Assembly (NCBI GenBank): GCA_031288575.1 | Contig: JAITRD010000038.1 | Coordinates: forward strand, 1 to 18,880 | From: Treponema sp. | GTDB taxonomy: Bacteria > Spirochaetota > Spirochaetia > Treponematales > Breznakiellaceae | Direction of reading: 5' to 3' | Length of the DNA stretch: 18,880 nucleotides | Part shown: one piece after another, positions 1-7,919 of the stretch | How positions within the stretch are numbered: position 1 is the stretch's first letter | Layout: each line of letters begins with the position of its first letter | The notes under the pieces: model-generated | What the model was told of the DNA's origin: nothing | What the model saw: the letters and a program-made list of their open reading frames with translations, nothing else | The model's database searches: none | Program-made: the position numbers and the translations under genes

Positions 1-330
1 GGCAACCTTCCCAATACGGGGCTCATCGACAACCTGCCTCCTATGGCCTGTGTCGAGGTCCCGGTCCTGGCTTCCAAGGCGGGCATCAAGCCCTTCTATG
101 TGGGGCCCCTGCCGGATCATCTGGCTATCCTGGTCAACACCTCAAGCCGTTGCGAGGAACTGGCCATCGCCGGCGCCATTGAAGGAAATCCTGAGAAAAT
201 TTTCCAGGCCGTGCTCTTCGATCCGCTAAGCTCCAGTGTTCTTTCCATGGCGGAAATCCGGAACATGACCCGGGAGATGCTGGAAAAAAATAAACCGTTC
301 CTTGGTTACTTTAAAACTGTTTCAATATAA
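1..330 (+). CDS. Family GH4 glycosidase (MelA-like), 3' end only
   Basis: This is the last 109 codons of a gene that enters from the left edge in frame 1. It shows the typical C-terminal block of NAD- and metal-dependent GH4 enzymes of the alpha-galactosidase/alpha-glucosidase branch: a NLPN..LIDNLPP..VEVP segment, then VGPLP, an 'ELAI.GAIEGN' helix and a 'FDPLSSSVLSMAEIR' helix. GH4 enzymes cleave glycosides in the cytoplasm by an oxidation-elimination route, with catalytic residues in the missing N-terminal part. The stop is 18 bases before the binding-protein gene, so hydrolase and importer are probably co-transcribed. Exact specificity (galactoside, glucoside or galacturonide) cannot be read from this fragment. 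Confidence 0.85.
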   Translation, partial: GNLPNTGLIDNLPPMACVEVPVLASKAGIKPFYVGPLPDHLAILVNTSSRCEELAIAGAIEGNPEKIFQAVLFDPLSSSVLSMAEIRNMTREMLEKNKPFLGYFKTVSI

Positions 331-348
331 ATATTAGGAGGAAAGAAA

Positions 349-1638
349 ATGAAGTTGTGTAAATTCGCGGTTGTATCTCTGGCGGTGACGGTTCTATTGT
401 TCGTTGCCGGGTGTTCAAAAAAGGAAGGGGCCTCGGGCGGCGTCCAAGGCGGTACAAAAAACCTGCGGTTCTGGACCCATCAGAATGTCCCGTGGAATGA
501 CTCCAACGATGCGCTGGCTGCGGGGTTTATGAAGGAGAATCCCGATATCAAAATTGAGATAGAAGCCTTCCCCTACGCCGATTTTGAACAAAAAACCCAA
601 ACCGCTCTGGCTTCCAAAACCGGCGGCGCCGCCATCATTGAGCTTTGGGGCGGCTGGATTCTGGATTTTGCCCCCTCAGGCGCCCTGTCGCCTGCCCCCG
701 ACTATCTGATCGATGCAATCAAGAACGACTGCTACGATCCTGTTCTGAAGGGGGTTTATTATAACGGCAAATACTACGGCGTTCCCATAGAATTCAATCA
801 GGAAGGGGCGGGGCTTCTTGTCAATAAACCCTGGTTTGAGGAACATGGCGTTGCCTATCCCACGGCTTGGGATGAGATGATTGACATTGCCCGGAAATAT
901 CGGATTTATAAGAATGGCGAATTCGAGTTTAAGGGCTGGAATTTTATCAGCAACGATACCCTGGTCTTTACCTACACCGCCATGATCGTTTCCAAGGGCG
1001 GCGCTTACCTTGAAAATGACGGGCATAAGTTCAATTTTGAAACTCCCATAGCTAAAGAAGCCCTTCAGACCCTGGTGAACTACGTGACCGTGGATCACCT
1101 GACCGACATCAGCACCTTCCTTGGCTCCGGCTTTGACAATGAGTACGAGATCTTCCTTGGGAGCGGTCTTATGGCCCCCCGGGGTTTCTGGACCATTCCC
1201 ACGGGCAAGGAGATGTACGGCGTTGAGTGGGGCAAGGATTTTGACTATATAGCCCTTCCATTCTACGGACCGGATAAAAAATGGGTTGCCGAAACCGGCT
1301 GGAGTCAGGTTGTCAACGCCGGAACCCAGCACCCCGAGGAAGCCTGGAAATTTGTGGAATACTGCCACCGGACTGAGAACCTTATACAGATGGCCATTGA
1401 CCGGGGCATGATTCCCCCGCAGAAGGCGGCGGCTACCAGCTCTGCGTACCTGAGCGCCCTGCCCTATGCCAAACCCATCGTTGATGCCCTGGACGGAGCC
1501 GAGCATATCGGGTATATAAATACCGACGTGATGAAAGTTTCATTGGTCAACGTGTTTGTGGATATGGTGCAGAACGGCGTTTCTGTGGATGCCGCGACCA
1601 AGCGGTTAACCGAAGAGTGTAACGCCGTTGCCAAGTAA
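349..1638 (+). CDS. Sugar ABC transporter substrate-binding lipoprotein
   Basis: A 429-residue family 1 extracellular solute-binding protein. The N-terminus has a positively charged start, a hydrophobic stretch and a lipobox VAGC with the lipidated Cys at residue 22, so it is exported and anchored to the membrane. The mature part has the usual bilobed-protein features: a FWTHQN start strand, the NPDIKIEIE strand, an IIELWGGW segment, and a C-terminal EEAWKFVEYC helix region typical of maltose/multiple-sugar binding proteins. An AGGAGG at 336-341 lies seven bases before the ATG. It is followed by two permease genes and preceded by the GH4 gene. No ATPase is encoded nearby, so a shared MsmX/UgpC-type ATPase elsewhere is likely. 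The ligand is unknown; a glycoside cleaved by the GH4 enzyme is the natural guess. Confidence 0.93.
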   Translation: MKLCKFAVVSLAVTVLLFVAGCSKKEGASGGVQGGTKNLRFWTHQNVPWNDSNDALAAGFMKENPDIKIEIEAFPYADFEQKTQTALASKTGGAAIIELWGGWILDFAPSGALSPAPDYLIDAIKNDCYDPVLKGVYYNGKYYGVPIEFNQEGAGLLVNKPWFEEHGVAYPTAWDEMIDIARKYRIYKNGEFEFKGWNFISNDTLVFTYTAMIVSKGGAYLENDGHKFNFETPIAKEALQTLVNYVTVDHLTDISTFLGSGFDNEYEIFLGSGLMAPRGFWTIPTGKEMYGVEWGKDFDYIALPFYGPDKKWVAETGWSQVVNAGTQHPEEAWKFVEYCHRTENLIQMAIDRGMIPPQKAAATSSAYLSALPYAKPIVDALDGAEHIGYINTDVMKVSLVNVFVDMVQNGVSVDAATKRLTEECNAVAK

Positions 1639-1674
1639 CACAGCGGGGTAAAAACAATAGCCGGGGAGGAACCT

Positions 1675-2553
1675 ATGAAAAGTTATAAGTTTGTTATCGC
1701 GGTACTGGCCCCGGTTTTTATCCTTATCGCCACCTTTCAGATCATCCCCATCTTTTTGGGGCTGGGAATTTCATTCTTCAATTACAGCCCCCTGAACGAA
1801 CACAATATTTTTATCGGGTTTTCCAATTTTATAAAACTGGTGAAGGACCCGATTTTTTACAAAGCCTTTGGGCATACCTTTTATTTCGTGGTTGTTTCCA
1901 CGGGAATGAATCTTGTGCTTACCCTGGTCATCGCCCAGATAATCAGTTCATTCAGGAGCAACAAGCTCCGTTCGGGGTTCAGGGTGATCTTTTTTATGCC
2001 CTGCGTCGCCCCTTTGGCAGCCACCGGTTTTGTCTGGAAGCTGATGTACGATCACCGGTTCGGGCTTATCAATATTATCCTTAACAGACTCTTCAATATA
2101 ACACCCCGGGCCTGGCTGGGTGAAGCGGGAACGGTGCTGCCGGCGATTATTATATTCTCCCTCTGGGCCGATATAGGGTACAATATCATCCTGTTCTGCG
2201 CCGGAATCGATGGCATCCCCAGGGATTTTTTTGAGGCCGCCGTAATAGACGGGGCCGGGCCTGTAGCGCGTTTCTTTAGGATAACCCTTCCCCTGCTGGC
2301 AAGAACCACCTGTTTTGTTCTCGCCATGACCATGATCTTTTACTTCCAGTCTTTCGCCCAGTTTGAGGTGATGCAGCGGGATCACGGGGGCCCTAACGAT
2401 ATTGGATTAGTGCTGTCCCTTTTGATATACCGGACCGCTTTTAAATTTAAGGATATGGGGTATGCCGCCACCATATCCCTGGGGCTCTTTCTTATGATTA
2501 TGGTCTTTACCATTATTTCCCAAAAGGTCAACAAAGTCGATTGGGGGTATTAG
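1675..2553 (+). CDS. Sugar ABC transporter permease, MalF/UgpA type
   Basis: A 292-residue inner-membrane protein with about six hydrophobic segments, starting with one at residues 7-32. The EAA loop that docks the ATPase is present near the middle of the second half as FFEAAVIDGAGP..RFFRITLPLL, the form seen in binding-protein-dependent sugar permeases. The start ATG has a strong GGGGAGGA eight to eleven bases upstream (1663-1670). The first permease of such importers usually carries the MalF/UgpA-like role and pairs with the next gene, which starts one base after this stop, so the two are almost certainly translated together. Confidence 0.93.
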   Translation: MKSYKFVIAVLAPVFILIATFQIIPIFLGLGISFFNYSPLNEHNIFIGFSNFIKLVKDPIFYKAFGHTFYFVVVSTGMNLVLTLVIAQIISSFRSNKLRSGFRVIFFMPCVAPLAATGFVWKLMYDHRFGLINIILNRLFNITPRAWLGEAGTVLPAIIIFSLWADIGYNIILFCAGIDGIPRDFFEAAVIDGAGPVARFFRITLPLLARTTCFVLAMTMIFYFQSFAQFEVMQRDHGGPNDIGLVLSLLIYRTAFKFKDMGYAATISLGLFLMIMVFTIISQKVNKVDWGY

Positions 2554-2554
2554 G

Positions 2555-3388
2555 ATGACCCGGCGGAGATCTTTCCATATTTATCATCTGTTCTTTATTG
2601 TCTTTGGGGTATTCTTTGTCTTTGTGATGCTTATGCCCTATATCTGGATGCTTTTTAACACCTTCAAAAAAACCCAGGAACTTCTGAGGAATCCCTACCG
2701 GATGCTGCCGATTCAGTGGACATTGTCGAGTTACGCCACAGTATTCAAACGGACTCCTTTTTTCGGATGGTTTAGGAACAGCGTTACGGTAACCGTATCG
2801 GTTACCCTTATTGTTCTCCTTTCCAGTTCCATCACGGGTTTTGTTTTTGCCAAATTCAGATTTCCCGGCCGAAATATTTTGTTCTGGATAATTCTGGCTT
2901 CCATGATGGTTCCCTTCCAGACCACCATGATCCCGAATTTCCTCATCGTGAACCAGCTTCACCTGTACAACACCCTTTTTGCCCTGATAGTACCCGCCAT
3001 GGTTTCCGGTTTCGGCATATTCCTCTGCCGTCAGTTCTGTGAAGGTATCCCCGACAGCCTTTGGGAAGCGGCCCTCATAGACGGGGCCTCTAATCTTGGT
3101 ATCTATTTCAACGTTATGCTGCCCCTGCTGCGTCCCTGCCTGGCGGCGCTGGCGATTTTCACCTTTCTTGGTTCCTGGAATGAATACCTTCAGGCCCTGA
3201 TAATGCTGGAAAACGTAAAGAATATGACCCTGCCTATCGCCCTTTCCTATTTTACCAATGGGGCCCATACGGTGGATGTTTCCGCCTGCCTTGCCGCCGC
3301 GGCCCTTATTATGCTTCCGGTGACCATAGTGTTCCTGTTCTTCCAGAAGCATTTTATTAAAGGCGCCGCAATTTCGGGGATGAAATAG
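2555..3388 (+). CDS. Sugar ABC transporter permease, MalG/UgpE type
   Basis: A 277-residue membrane protein of the MalG/UgpE (carbohydrate uptake 1) class. Residues 10-33 form the first membrane span, followed by a short periplasmic part with the class-typical 'F..F..N' segment (TPFFGWFRNS). The EAA motif is LWEAALIDGASN..IYFNVMLPLL, and the protein ends GAAISGMK, close to the G-A-I-K-G tail common in this class. The ATG lies one base after the upstream stop, so translation is probably coupled. It is the last gene of the operon. The next gene-like sequence is on the other strand and ends about 30 bases away. Confidence 0.93.
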   Translation: MTRRRSFHIYHLFFIVFGVFFVFVMLMPYIWMLFNTFKKTQELLRNPYRMLPIQWTLSSYATVFKRTPFFGWFRNSVTVTVSVTLIVLLSSSITGFVFAKFRFPGRNILFWIILASMMVPFQTTMIPNFLIVNQLHLYNTLFALIVPAMVSGFGIFLCRQFCEGIPDSLWEAALIDGASNLGIYFNVMLPLLRPCLAALAIFTFLGSWNEYLQALIMLENVKNMTLPIALSYFTNGAHTVDVSACLAAAALIMLPVTIVFLFFQKHFIKGAAISGMK

Positions 3389-3417
3389 GCAAAGTCTAAG
3401 AATAAAACTTGAGCGCC

Positions 3418-4192
3418 TCTTCTAATGATCTCGCAGGGGCTGCCCCTGGCGGCCCGGAAGGTATCGGCGATGTGGCCGCACCAGGCTTCCTCGTCCAGGG
3501 ATTTGGCGACCCCCAGGTAATTGGGCCTGGGTTTCCTCGAATAAACGATGCCCGTATTTTGCAGCAGTTCCCCCATTTTCTGTTCGTCGCTGAAGGCTGA
3601 AATAGAAAGTTTCCGCAAATTGGGAATGGCCTTGTAAATGGCCGGAAAGGTATTCTGCATGGGTTCGCAACAGCCGTAGTAGACCGCCCCTACCCGGGAA
3701 CAGAGGCTCTCGTTGCAGGGCAGGAAGAATTCCCGGAACATCTCCGGCGAGACGGAAGAGGTTTCTTCCATTTCGGTGAACATCCAGACGTCCTTGAGCG
3801 TATAGGTCCCCGGCGCCTTGCTGGGGAGTCTTGAGGTAAAACCGTAACTGGACTGGCCTATATCGGAATTGCCGCTGGTGGAAGTGAGGAGATTTTCCTT
3901 TTCATAAAAATCCAACAGCGCATGATGGTTGGCGGTGAGATACTTCATGAGTTCGTGCACCGCTCCGGGACAATCCGCGAGAAAAACCCAGAGATTCTCC
4001 ATACCGCAGAGGCTTACCGCCTGGGCGGTTAATTCTACGTGGTGAATTGCCCCCTGATTTTGACAGGCAGTATGCCGTCCAGGACTTCTTCAATAACGTT
4101 TTTTTGGTCATGATGGGAAGTTCCGCGTATTCCCGTTGTTTTTTTGCCAGCTCCCGAAGGCGCTGAATTTCTTTCCTGGTAATGCTGTGCAT
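3418..4192 (-). pseudogene. Decayed URO-D/MtaA-like gene (frameshifts, internal deletion, lost 3' end)
   Basis: Read on the minus strand, 4192-4106 encodes the usual start of a URO-D-like (uroporphyrinogen decarboxylase/corrinoid methyltransferase fold) protein: MHSITRKEIQRLRELAKKQ..LPIMTKK. Sequence resembling the middle of the family then follows directly (NVIEEVLDGILPVKIRG), so roughly 100 or more family residues are missing. Reading from one block into the next needs one extra base in the A7 run (4099-4105) and one more in a G5 run (about 4046-4050). From 4002 a long open frame holds strongly family-like blocks: GMENL, HELMKYLT, SVSPEMFREFFLP, YYGCCEPMQN, PNLRKLSIS, YSRKPRPNYL and CEIIRR. 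Similarity stops at about 3418, before the final helices. After that the frame runs into the antisense of the permease gene. Its position 28 bases after the GntR gene suggests it once followed it in an operon. Family membership is from recall of motifs, not from a search. Confidence 0.75.
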
Positions 4193-4220
4193 GGATCCCT
4201 CTTCTATATTGCCTCAGCCG

Positions 4221-4961
4221 CTAACTTTTCAGTTCTACGGTATAGGTGAAAAAATCGCCCCGGACTATGGAATTGCATAATTCGATGATGACCGGACCGT
4301 CAAAGGTGGTTCTTTCAATATGAATAATGGGCTGGCCGGCTTTAAGTTTCATCTGTTTGGCCTCATAGGGATGTATGGCGTCGGCCCGGAATTTTTCAAT
4401 AATCCGTTGAGGGTTGACCCCTAACGCGCGCATGGAATTATAAAGACCTTTTTCCACTATGTCCCTTTCCGTGAGCCGGGGGCAGAGGCTGTAGGGGATA
4501 TAGGAGGTCTCCACCGCATAGGCCGTATCATCTACGCTGCGCAGTCTGAGCACCCTGAAAACCCTTTCATCCCTGTCCATCCCCAGGCTTCCAGCCGTTC
4601 CGGCGTCGGCCTTTTCCACGGTGAAAGAAAGCATCTTCACGTGCTCCTTTTTCCCTTTCTGAAGCAGGGCCTCGCTAAAGGAATAGAATTTTGACAGTTT
4701 CTGTTCCAGGCTGACACTGACCACGAAGGTTCCCTTGCCCTGGAAACGAACCAGATGTCCCGAATGGACCAGTTCTTCAATAGCCTTGCGCACGGTAATA
4801 CGGCTCAGGTTATAAATCCGGCAGAGTTCTATCTCAGGGGGTATTTTCTGGCCGCTTTTCCATTCGCCGGTTTGGATTTTTTTTAGAAATTTTTCCTGAA
4901 GCTGGTAATAAAGTGAAATAGGTTTTGACCTGTCGAATTCGATATCGTTTTTATTGGCCAC
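4221..4961 (-). CDS. GntR-family (HutC/UTRA) transcriptional repressor
   Basis: A 246-residue regulator. Residues 12-81 form the GntR winged helix (PISLYYQLQ..., G..LPPE-type turn KIPPEIEL, recognition helix NLSRITVRKAIEEL, wing GKGTFV). Residues about 100-240 match the UTRA effector domain, which in relatives binds sugar phosphates or amino-sugar phosphates. The start is GTG at 4961, preceded by GGGAGG at a good distance; there is no in-frame ATG upstream. Its promoter and that of the divergent agaS-like gene each overlap a TGTTA...TAACA palindrome, so it most likely represses both its own gene and the agaS-pfkB-HAD operon, released by a pathway intermediate. It may also control the permease operon and the aldolase genes, but no similar site is visible in front of the aldolase genes. 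Confidence 0.92.
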   Translation of the reverse strand: MANKNDIEFDRSKPISLYYQLQEKFLKKIQTGEWKSGQKIPPEIELCRIYNLSRITVRKAIEELVHSGHLVRFQGKGTFVVSVSLEQKLSKFYSFSEALLQKGKKEHVKMLSFTVEKADAGTAGSLGMDRDERVFRVLRLRSVDDTAYAVETSYIPYSLCPRLTERDIVEKGLYNSMRALGVNPQRIIEKFRADAIHPYEAKQMKLKAGQPIIHIERTTFDGPVIIELCNSIVRGDFFTYTVELKS

Positions 4962-4981
4962 AGCCGCCCTCCCGGTGGATA

Positions 4982-4994
4982 TGTTATTATAACA
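4982..4994. promoter_or_regulatory. Palindromic operator covering the gntR promoter -10
   Basis: TGTTATTATAACA is a perfect inverted repeat of six bases around one central base, extendable by one more pair (4981-4995). On the minus strand it contains TATAAT (4991 down to 4986) with TTGCGT at 5014 down to 5009, a 17-base spacer, giving a credible sigma-70 promoter for the gntR gene. A protein bound here would block that promoter. Assignment to the adjacent GntR protein is inference from position and from the matching site at 5081. Confidence 0.65.
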
Positions 4995-5052
4995 TTGAGA
5001 TGACTTCCACGCAAGATGATAAGGCCTGTTCCGGCTCTTGCCAACCTGCCGA

Positions 5053-5081
5053 TTGACAGCTGAGGATATAAAAGATAATAT
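5053..5081 (+). promoter_or_regulatory. Promoter of the agaS-pfkB-HAD operon
   Basis: A perfect TTGACA -35 lies at 5053-5058. The -10 is either TAATAT at 5076-5081 (17-base spacer) or GATAAT at 5074-5079 (15-base spacer). The expected transcription start falls inside the palindrome at 5081-5092, giving a leader of about 25 bases that carries the GAGG ribosome binding site. Confidence 0.65.
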
Positions 5082-5092
5082 TGTTATAACAA
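5081..5092. promoter_or_regulatory. Palindromic operator at the agaS start site
   Basis: TTGTTATAACAA is a perfect 12-base palindrome. It shares the half-site TGTTA/TAACA with the site at 4982-4994, but its halves abut whereas those at 4982 are three bases apart. It sits at the predicted transcription start, a classic repressor position. It is the likely GntR-protein target controlling the downstream sugar-catabolic operon. Confidence 0.65.
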
Positions 5093-5111
5093 CTATAAAT
5101 TGAGGAAGGCT

Positions 5112-6293
5112 ATGGATACATGGGAAGTTTTTTACGGACTTGATGAAGCGTATTTCTCATCGAAAAACTGCATCTTCACTTCCGCAGAAATAGCCCGGCA
5201 GAGCGCCCTTTGGCGGAATTTGGGGGTTATTCTTTCTCAAAAGCGGGGGGAGATCCTCGCTTTTATCAAAAAGATGGGAGGCCTTGAAGGGAGGCGGATT
5301 GTCCTGACCGGGGCGGGCAGTTCCGCCTATGCCGGGGAAGCCGCGGCCATGATGGTTGGCAAGAGCGCGGGACTCCGGGCGGAGTCTGTCCATACTACCG
5401 ACATTGTCTCCGTTCCTCATTCGGTGCTTTTTCCGGATCTTCCCACGCTTCTGATTTCTTTTGGGCGTTCGGGCAACAGTCCCGAGTCAATCGGGGCGGT
5501 GGAGTATGCCCGGAAAATCGTAAAAGATCTCTATGAGATAGCCCTGGTCTGTGACTACGAAAGCAAGCTCGCCAAGATTACCGCCGAATCCGGCAGGGGC
5601 CTTGCGTTCATCATGCCCGAAGGTTCCTGTGATAAGGGTTTCGCCATGACTTCCAGCTTTACCTGCATGACATTGGCCTGCTGCGCAGTTCTCGGCGCCG
5701 GGAATTTTGACACATTCATTGAAGACATAGGCCGCCTGGCCGCGGCCGTCGACGGAAAGAAGGATGCCCTGGTCACCGCGGCGCGGAAATGGGCGGCTGT
5801 TGATTATGACCGCCTTATCGTTCTGGGAAGCGGCTGCCAGAAGGGGCTGGCCCGGGAAGGGGCCCTTAAATCCATGGAACTCACCACCGGCATAGTGAAT
5901 ACCGGCTGGGACAGCCCCATGGGGTTCCGGCACGGTCCCAAGGCGGTAATCACGGACAAGACCTTGACGGTGCATTTTATTTCCCCCGATCCCTTTACCG
6001 CCCGCTATGATCTGGATCTGCTGGCGGAAATTTGCAGGCAGAAAAAGGGGAACCGTGTTATTGCCCTGAGCGGGGAAAAACTTTCTATTCCGGTGGATGA
6101 AAATATTGTCATCGGCGGTGAAAATTACGGGTTTGGGCAGGACATCTGCCGGGGCTTGTCTTATCTGTTTTTCTGCCAGCTTCTGGCCATGTTTAAGTCC
6201 CTGGCTCTGGGGCTTTCCACGGATAATCCTGTACCTACCGGTGAACTTACCAGGGTAGTTTCCGGCGTAACCCTGTACGATCTCAAGGACTAG
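5112..6293 (+). CDS. agaS: SIS-domain sugar-phosphate isomerase/deaminase, AgaS type
   Basis: A 393-residue cytoplasmic protein with two SIS domains. The first has GAGSSAYAG (residues 67-75) and the phosphosugar-binding SFGRSGNSPES (116-126). The second has GSGCQKGLAREGALKSMELT (239-258) and GFRHGPKAVI (271-280), the segment expected to supply active-site residues. This is the AgaS family, whose known members deaminate and isomerise galactosamine 6-phosphate to tagatose 6-phosphate, or act as tagatose-6-phosphate ketose isomerase. The frame is open from a TTG at 5100, but that codon lies within the ribosome binding site; the ATG at 5112 is preceded by GAGG at 5102-5105 and is preferred. It is first in a three-gene operon with a kinase and a phosphatase. 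A ketose isomerase for another sugar, such as a sulfosugar, is possible. Confidence 0.88.
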   Translation: MDTWEVFYGLDEAYFSSKNCIFTSAEIARQSALWRNLGVILSQKRGEILAFIKKMGGLEGRRIVLTGAGSSAYAGEAAAMMVGKSAGLRAESVHTTDIVSVPHSVLFPDLPTLLISFGRSGNSPESIGAVEYARKIVKDLYEIALVCDYESKLAKITAESGRGLAFIMPEGSCDKGFAMTSSFTCMTLACCAVLGAGNFDTFIEDIGRLAAAVDGKKDALVTAARKWAAVDYDRLIVLGSGCQKGLAREGALKSMELTTGIVNTGWDSPMGFRHGPKAVITDKTLTVHFISPDPFTARYDLDLLAEICRQKKGNRVIALSGEKLSIPVDENIVIGGENYGFGQDICRGLSYLFFCQLLAMFKSLALGLSTDNPVPTGELTRVVSGVTLYDLKD

Positions 6294-6296
6294 GGT

Positions 6297-7244
6297 ATGG
6301 TCTTTTCGCCTCGGTTTGACGTCCTGGCCATGGGGGAACTCAACGCGGATCTTATTATTACGGGCCTCAAGGAAGCGCCGGCGCTGAACCGGGAAATTAT
6401 CGCCGGGAGTTTTAGAAAGACCCTGGGAAGTTCCACAGCCCTCTGCGCGGCAAATATCGCCAAGCTGGGGCTTAAGGTGGGGTTCTGCGGAAAGGTCGGC
6501 AGCGACGAAGACGGCCGTTTTGTACTCCGGGAACTTCAGGCCCGGGGTGTCGATACGAATTTCTGCAAAATAGACCCTTCCGCGGAAACCGGCATTACCC
6601 TGGGCCTTAACTGGGGCGGTGACCGGGCGCTGGTAACGGTTCCGGGGGCCATAAGCACTTTTTCTGCCGCGGATTTTGATCCCGCCGTTCTAAAAACCGC
6701 CGGGCATATCCATGTGGGTTCCTTTTTTCTGCAGACCGCCCTGCGCCGGGATCTGCCGGGCATTTTCAAGGCCGCCCACAGTTTGGGCGTTACCACTTCC
6801 CTGGACGCAGGCTGGGATGATACCGGTACCTGGGATTTCGGCATCAGGGATCTTCTTCCCCACACGGATGTTTTTTTTCCCAGTGAAACCGAGGCGCTCA
6901 ACGTGACCGGGAAACCGTCCGTGGAGGAAGCCGCCGCTGAATTGGCCGGTCTCTGCGGCATAGCGGTAATAAAGCGGGGCAAGCTGGGGGCTTACTGTGC
7001 AAGCAAGGGAAGAGTCTATCGGACGGCATCCTATGATGATGCCCCGGTGGTGGACACTACCGGGGCCGGGGATTCCTTTAATGCGGGTTTTATCTACGGT
7101 TTTGTCCGGGGCCTTCCCCCGGAACGCTGCCTTGAATACGGCAACGCCTGCGGCAATATCTGTGTGGGCGTCATGGGCGGGGCCAACGCGGATCTCAACA
7201 TTGAAAATGTCGAAGCGGTAATGAAGGCCCATGGACGTTTATAG
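6297..7244 (+). CDS. PfkB-family sugar (phosphate) kinase
   Basis: A 315-residue ribokinase/PfkB-fold enzyme. The N-terminal strand VLAMGELNADLI and the GSSTALCAANIAKLG block (44-58) correspond to the first family signature and shape the sugar pocket. The second signature DTTGAGDSFNAGF (253-265) gives the anion hole and the catalytic base Asp259. The start ATG lies three bases after the agaS stop, so the two are co-expressed. In an AgaS-GatYZ context the most economical role is phosphorylation of tagatose 6-phosphate to tagatose 1,6-bisphosphate. Fructose-6-phosphate or a free sugar cannot be excluded, because PfkB sequence alone rarely fixes the substrate. The final 14 bases overlap the next gene. 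Confidence 0.88.
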   Translation: MVFSPRFDVLAMGELNADLIITGLKEAPALNREIIAGSFRKTLGSSTALCAANIAKLGLKVGFCGKVGSDEDGRFVLRELQARGVDTNFCKIDPSAETGITLGLNWGGDRALVTVPGAISTFSAADFDPAVLKTAGHIHVGSFFLQTALRRDLPGIFKAAHSLGVTTSLDAGWDDTGTWDFGIRDLLPHTDVFFPSETEALNVTGKPSVEEAAAELAGLCGIAVIKRGKLGAYCASKGRVYRTASYDDAPVVDTTGAGDSFNAGFIYGFVRGLPPERCLEYGNACGNICVGVMGGANADLNIENVEAVMKAHGRL

Positions 7245-7893
7245 GCATTTTATCTTTGACATGGACGGAACCCTTTCGGATACGGCAAGGGCTACTGTCA
7301 GGGCCACCCGGAAAACGGCTGAGAAGCTGGGAATGCCTCCGCCTTCAGCGGAGAAGGTGAAGGCCGTTATGGGTTATCCGGGCTTGGAATATTATCGTAT
7401 GCTCCTGGGGGATATCGGCCAAGATCTTCTGGCCGCCTTCGCGGCGGAGGCCGATCGCAATGAGGACCGGGAAATCCGGCGTATAGGCCGGGACATGCTT
7501 TTCCCGGGAATTCGGGAAGCCCTGGATTCCCTGCTCGGCCTGGGGGTGGAACTGTATATCGCCAGTACGGGCCATCCTGATCACATCGCTCTTTTACTTG
7601 ACGTAACCGGAATAAGGCGCTGTTTTAAAAAAGTGTACTGCGGGAGGCCCCGGAAGGCAGAGATGGTACAGGAGCTCATGGCCGCCGCCGGCGCTCTGAG
7701 CCCAGAGGGCTGGCTCATGGTAGGGGATATGCATATCGACGCCGAAGCCGCCCGGAGCAACCGTATCCTGGCGGTGGGAGCGGGTTTCGGCTATTGCCCT
7801 GAGGAGAAACAGCATCTGTTTGATGTAGTGGTTGAAACTCCCGGAGAGCTGGCTGCCCTCGCCGGGGAGAGCTTAGGAACTGTAAAAGAATAA
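7231..7893 (+). CDS. HAD-superfamily phosphatase (phosphoglycolate phosphatase-like)
   Basis: A 220-residue haloacid-dehalogenase-type hydrolase. Motif I is FDMDGTLSDT with nucleophile Asp10 and acid/base Asp12. Residues about 16-88 form the helical cap. Motif II is ASTGHP (Thr113), motif III Lys142, and motif IV VGDMHIDAEAA (Asp166, Asp170). It overlaps the kinase gene by 14 bases and is last in the operon. Such phosphatases next to sugar kinases may remove dead-end sugar phosphates or work on a pathway intermediate; the true substrate cannot be deduced. The Thr-Gly pair replaces the more usual Thr-Asn of motif II. The stop codon is part of a perfect A/T-rich hairpin. Confidence 0.88.
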   Translation: MDVYRHFIFDMDGTLSDTARATVRATRKTAEKLGMPPPSAEKVKAVMGYPGLEYYRMLLGDIGQDLLAAFAAEADRNEDREIRRIGRDMLFPGIREALDSLLGLGVELYIASTGHPDHIALLLDVTGIRRCFKKVYCGRPRKAEMVQELMAAAGALSPEGWLMVGDMHIDAEAARSNRILAVGAGFGYCPEEKQHLFDVVVETPGELAALAGESLGTVKE

Positions 7894-7912
7894 AATGTAC
7901 CGCATTTTATTC
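7888..7912. terminator. A/T-rich hairpin between convergent genes (possible bidirectional terminator)
   Basis: GAATAAAATG (7888-7897) and CATTTTATTC (7903-7912) are perfect ten-base complementary arms around a five-base TACCG loop. The hairpin overlaps the HAD stop codon and lies eight bases past the aldolase stop on the other strand. It has few G:C pairs, so its strength as an intrinsic terminator is uncertain, but the position between converging operons fits that role. Confidence 0.5.
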
Positions 7913-7919
7913 TAATTGC

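Noticed and set aside
676..1506. Long minus-strand open frame (276 codons) opposite the first binding-protein gene
   Set aside because: It is antisense to a well-supported gene, has no recognisable domain and no ribosome binding site.
2528..3352. Minus-strand open frame (274 codons) opposite the second permease
   Set aside because: It is low-complexity, His/Lys/Gly-rich sequence typical of the reverse of a membrane-protein gene.
3247..3417. Last part of the open frame of the URO-D-like remnant
   Set aside because: Similarity ends at about 3418. The continuation is the antisense of the permease 3' end and is not part of the original gene.
5100..5111. TTG start four codons upstream for the AgaS-like gene
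   Set aside because: The TTG overlaps the ribosome binding site of the ATG at 5112, which fits the family start.
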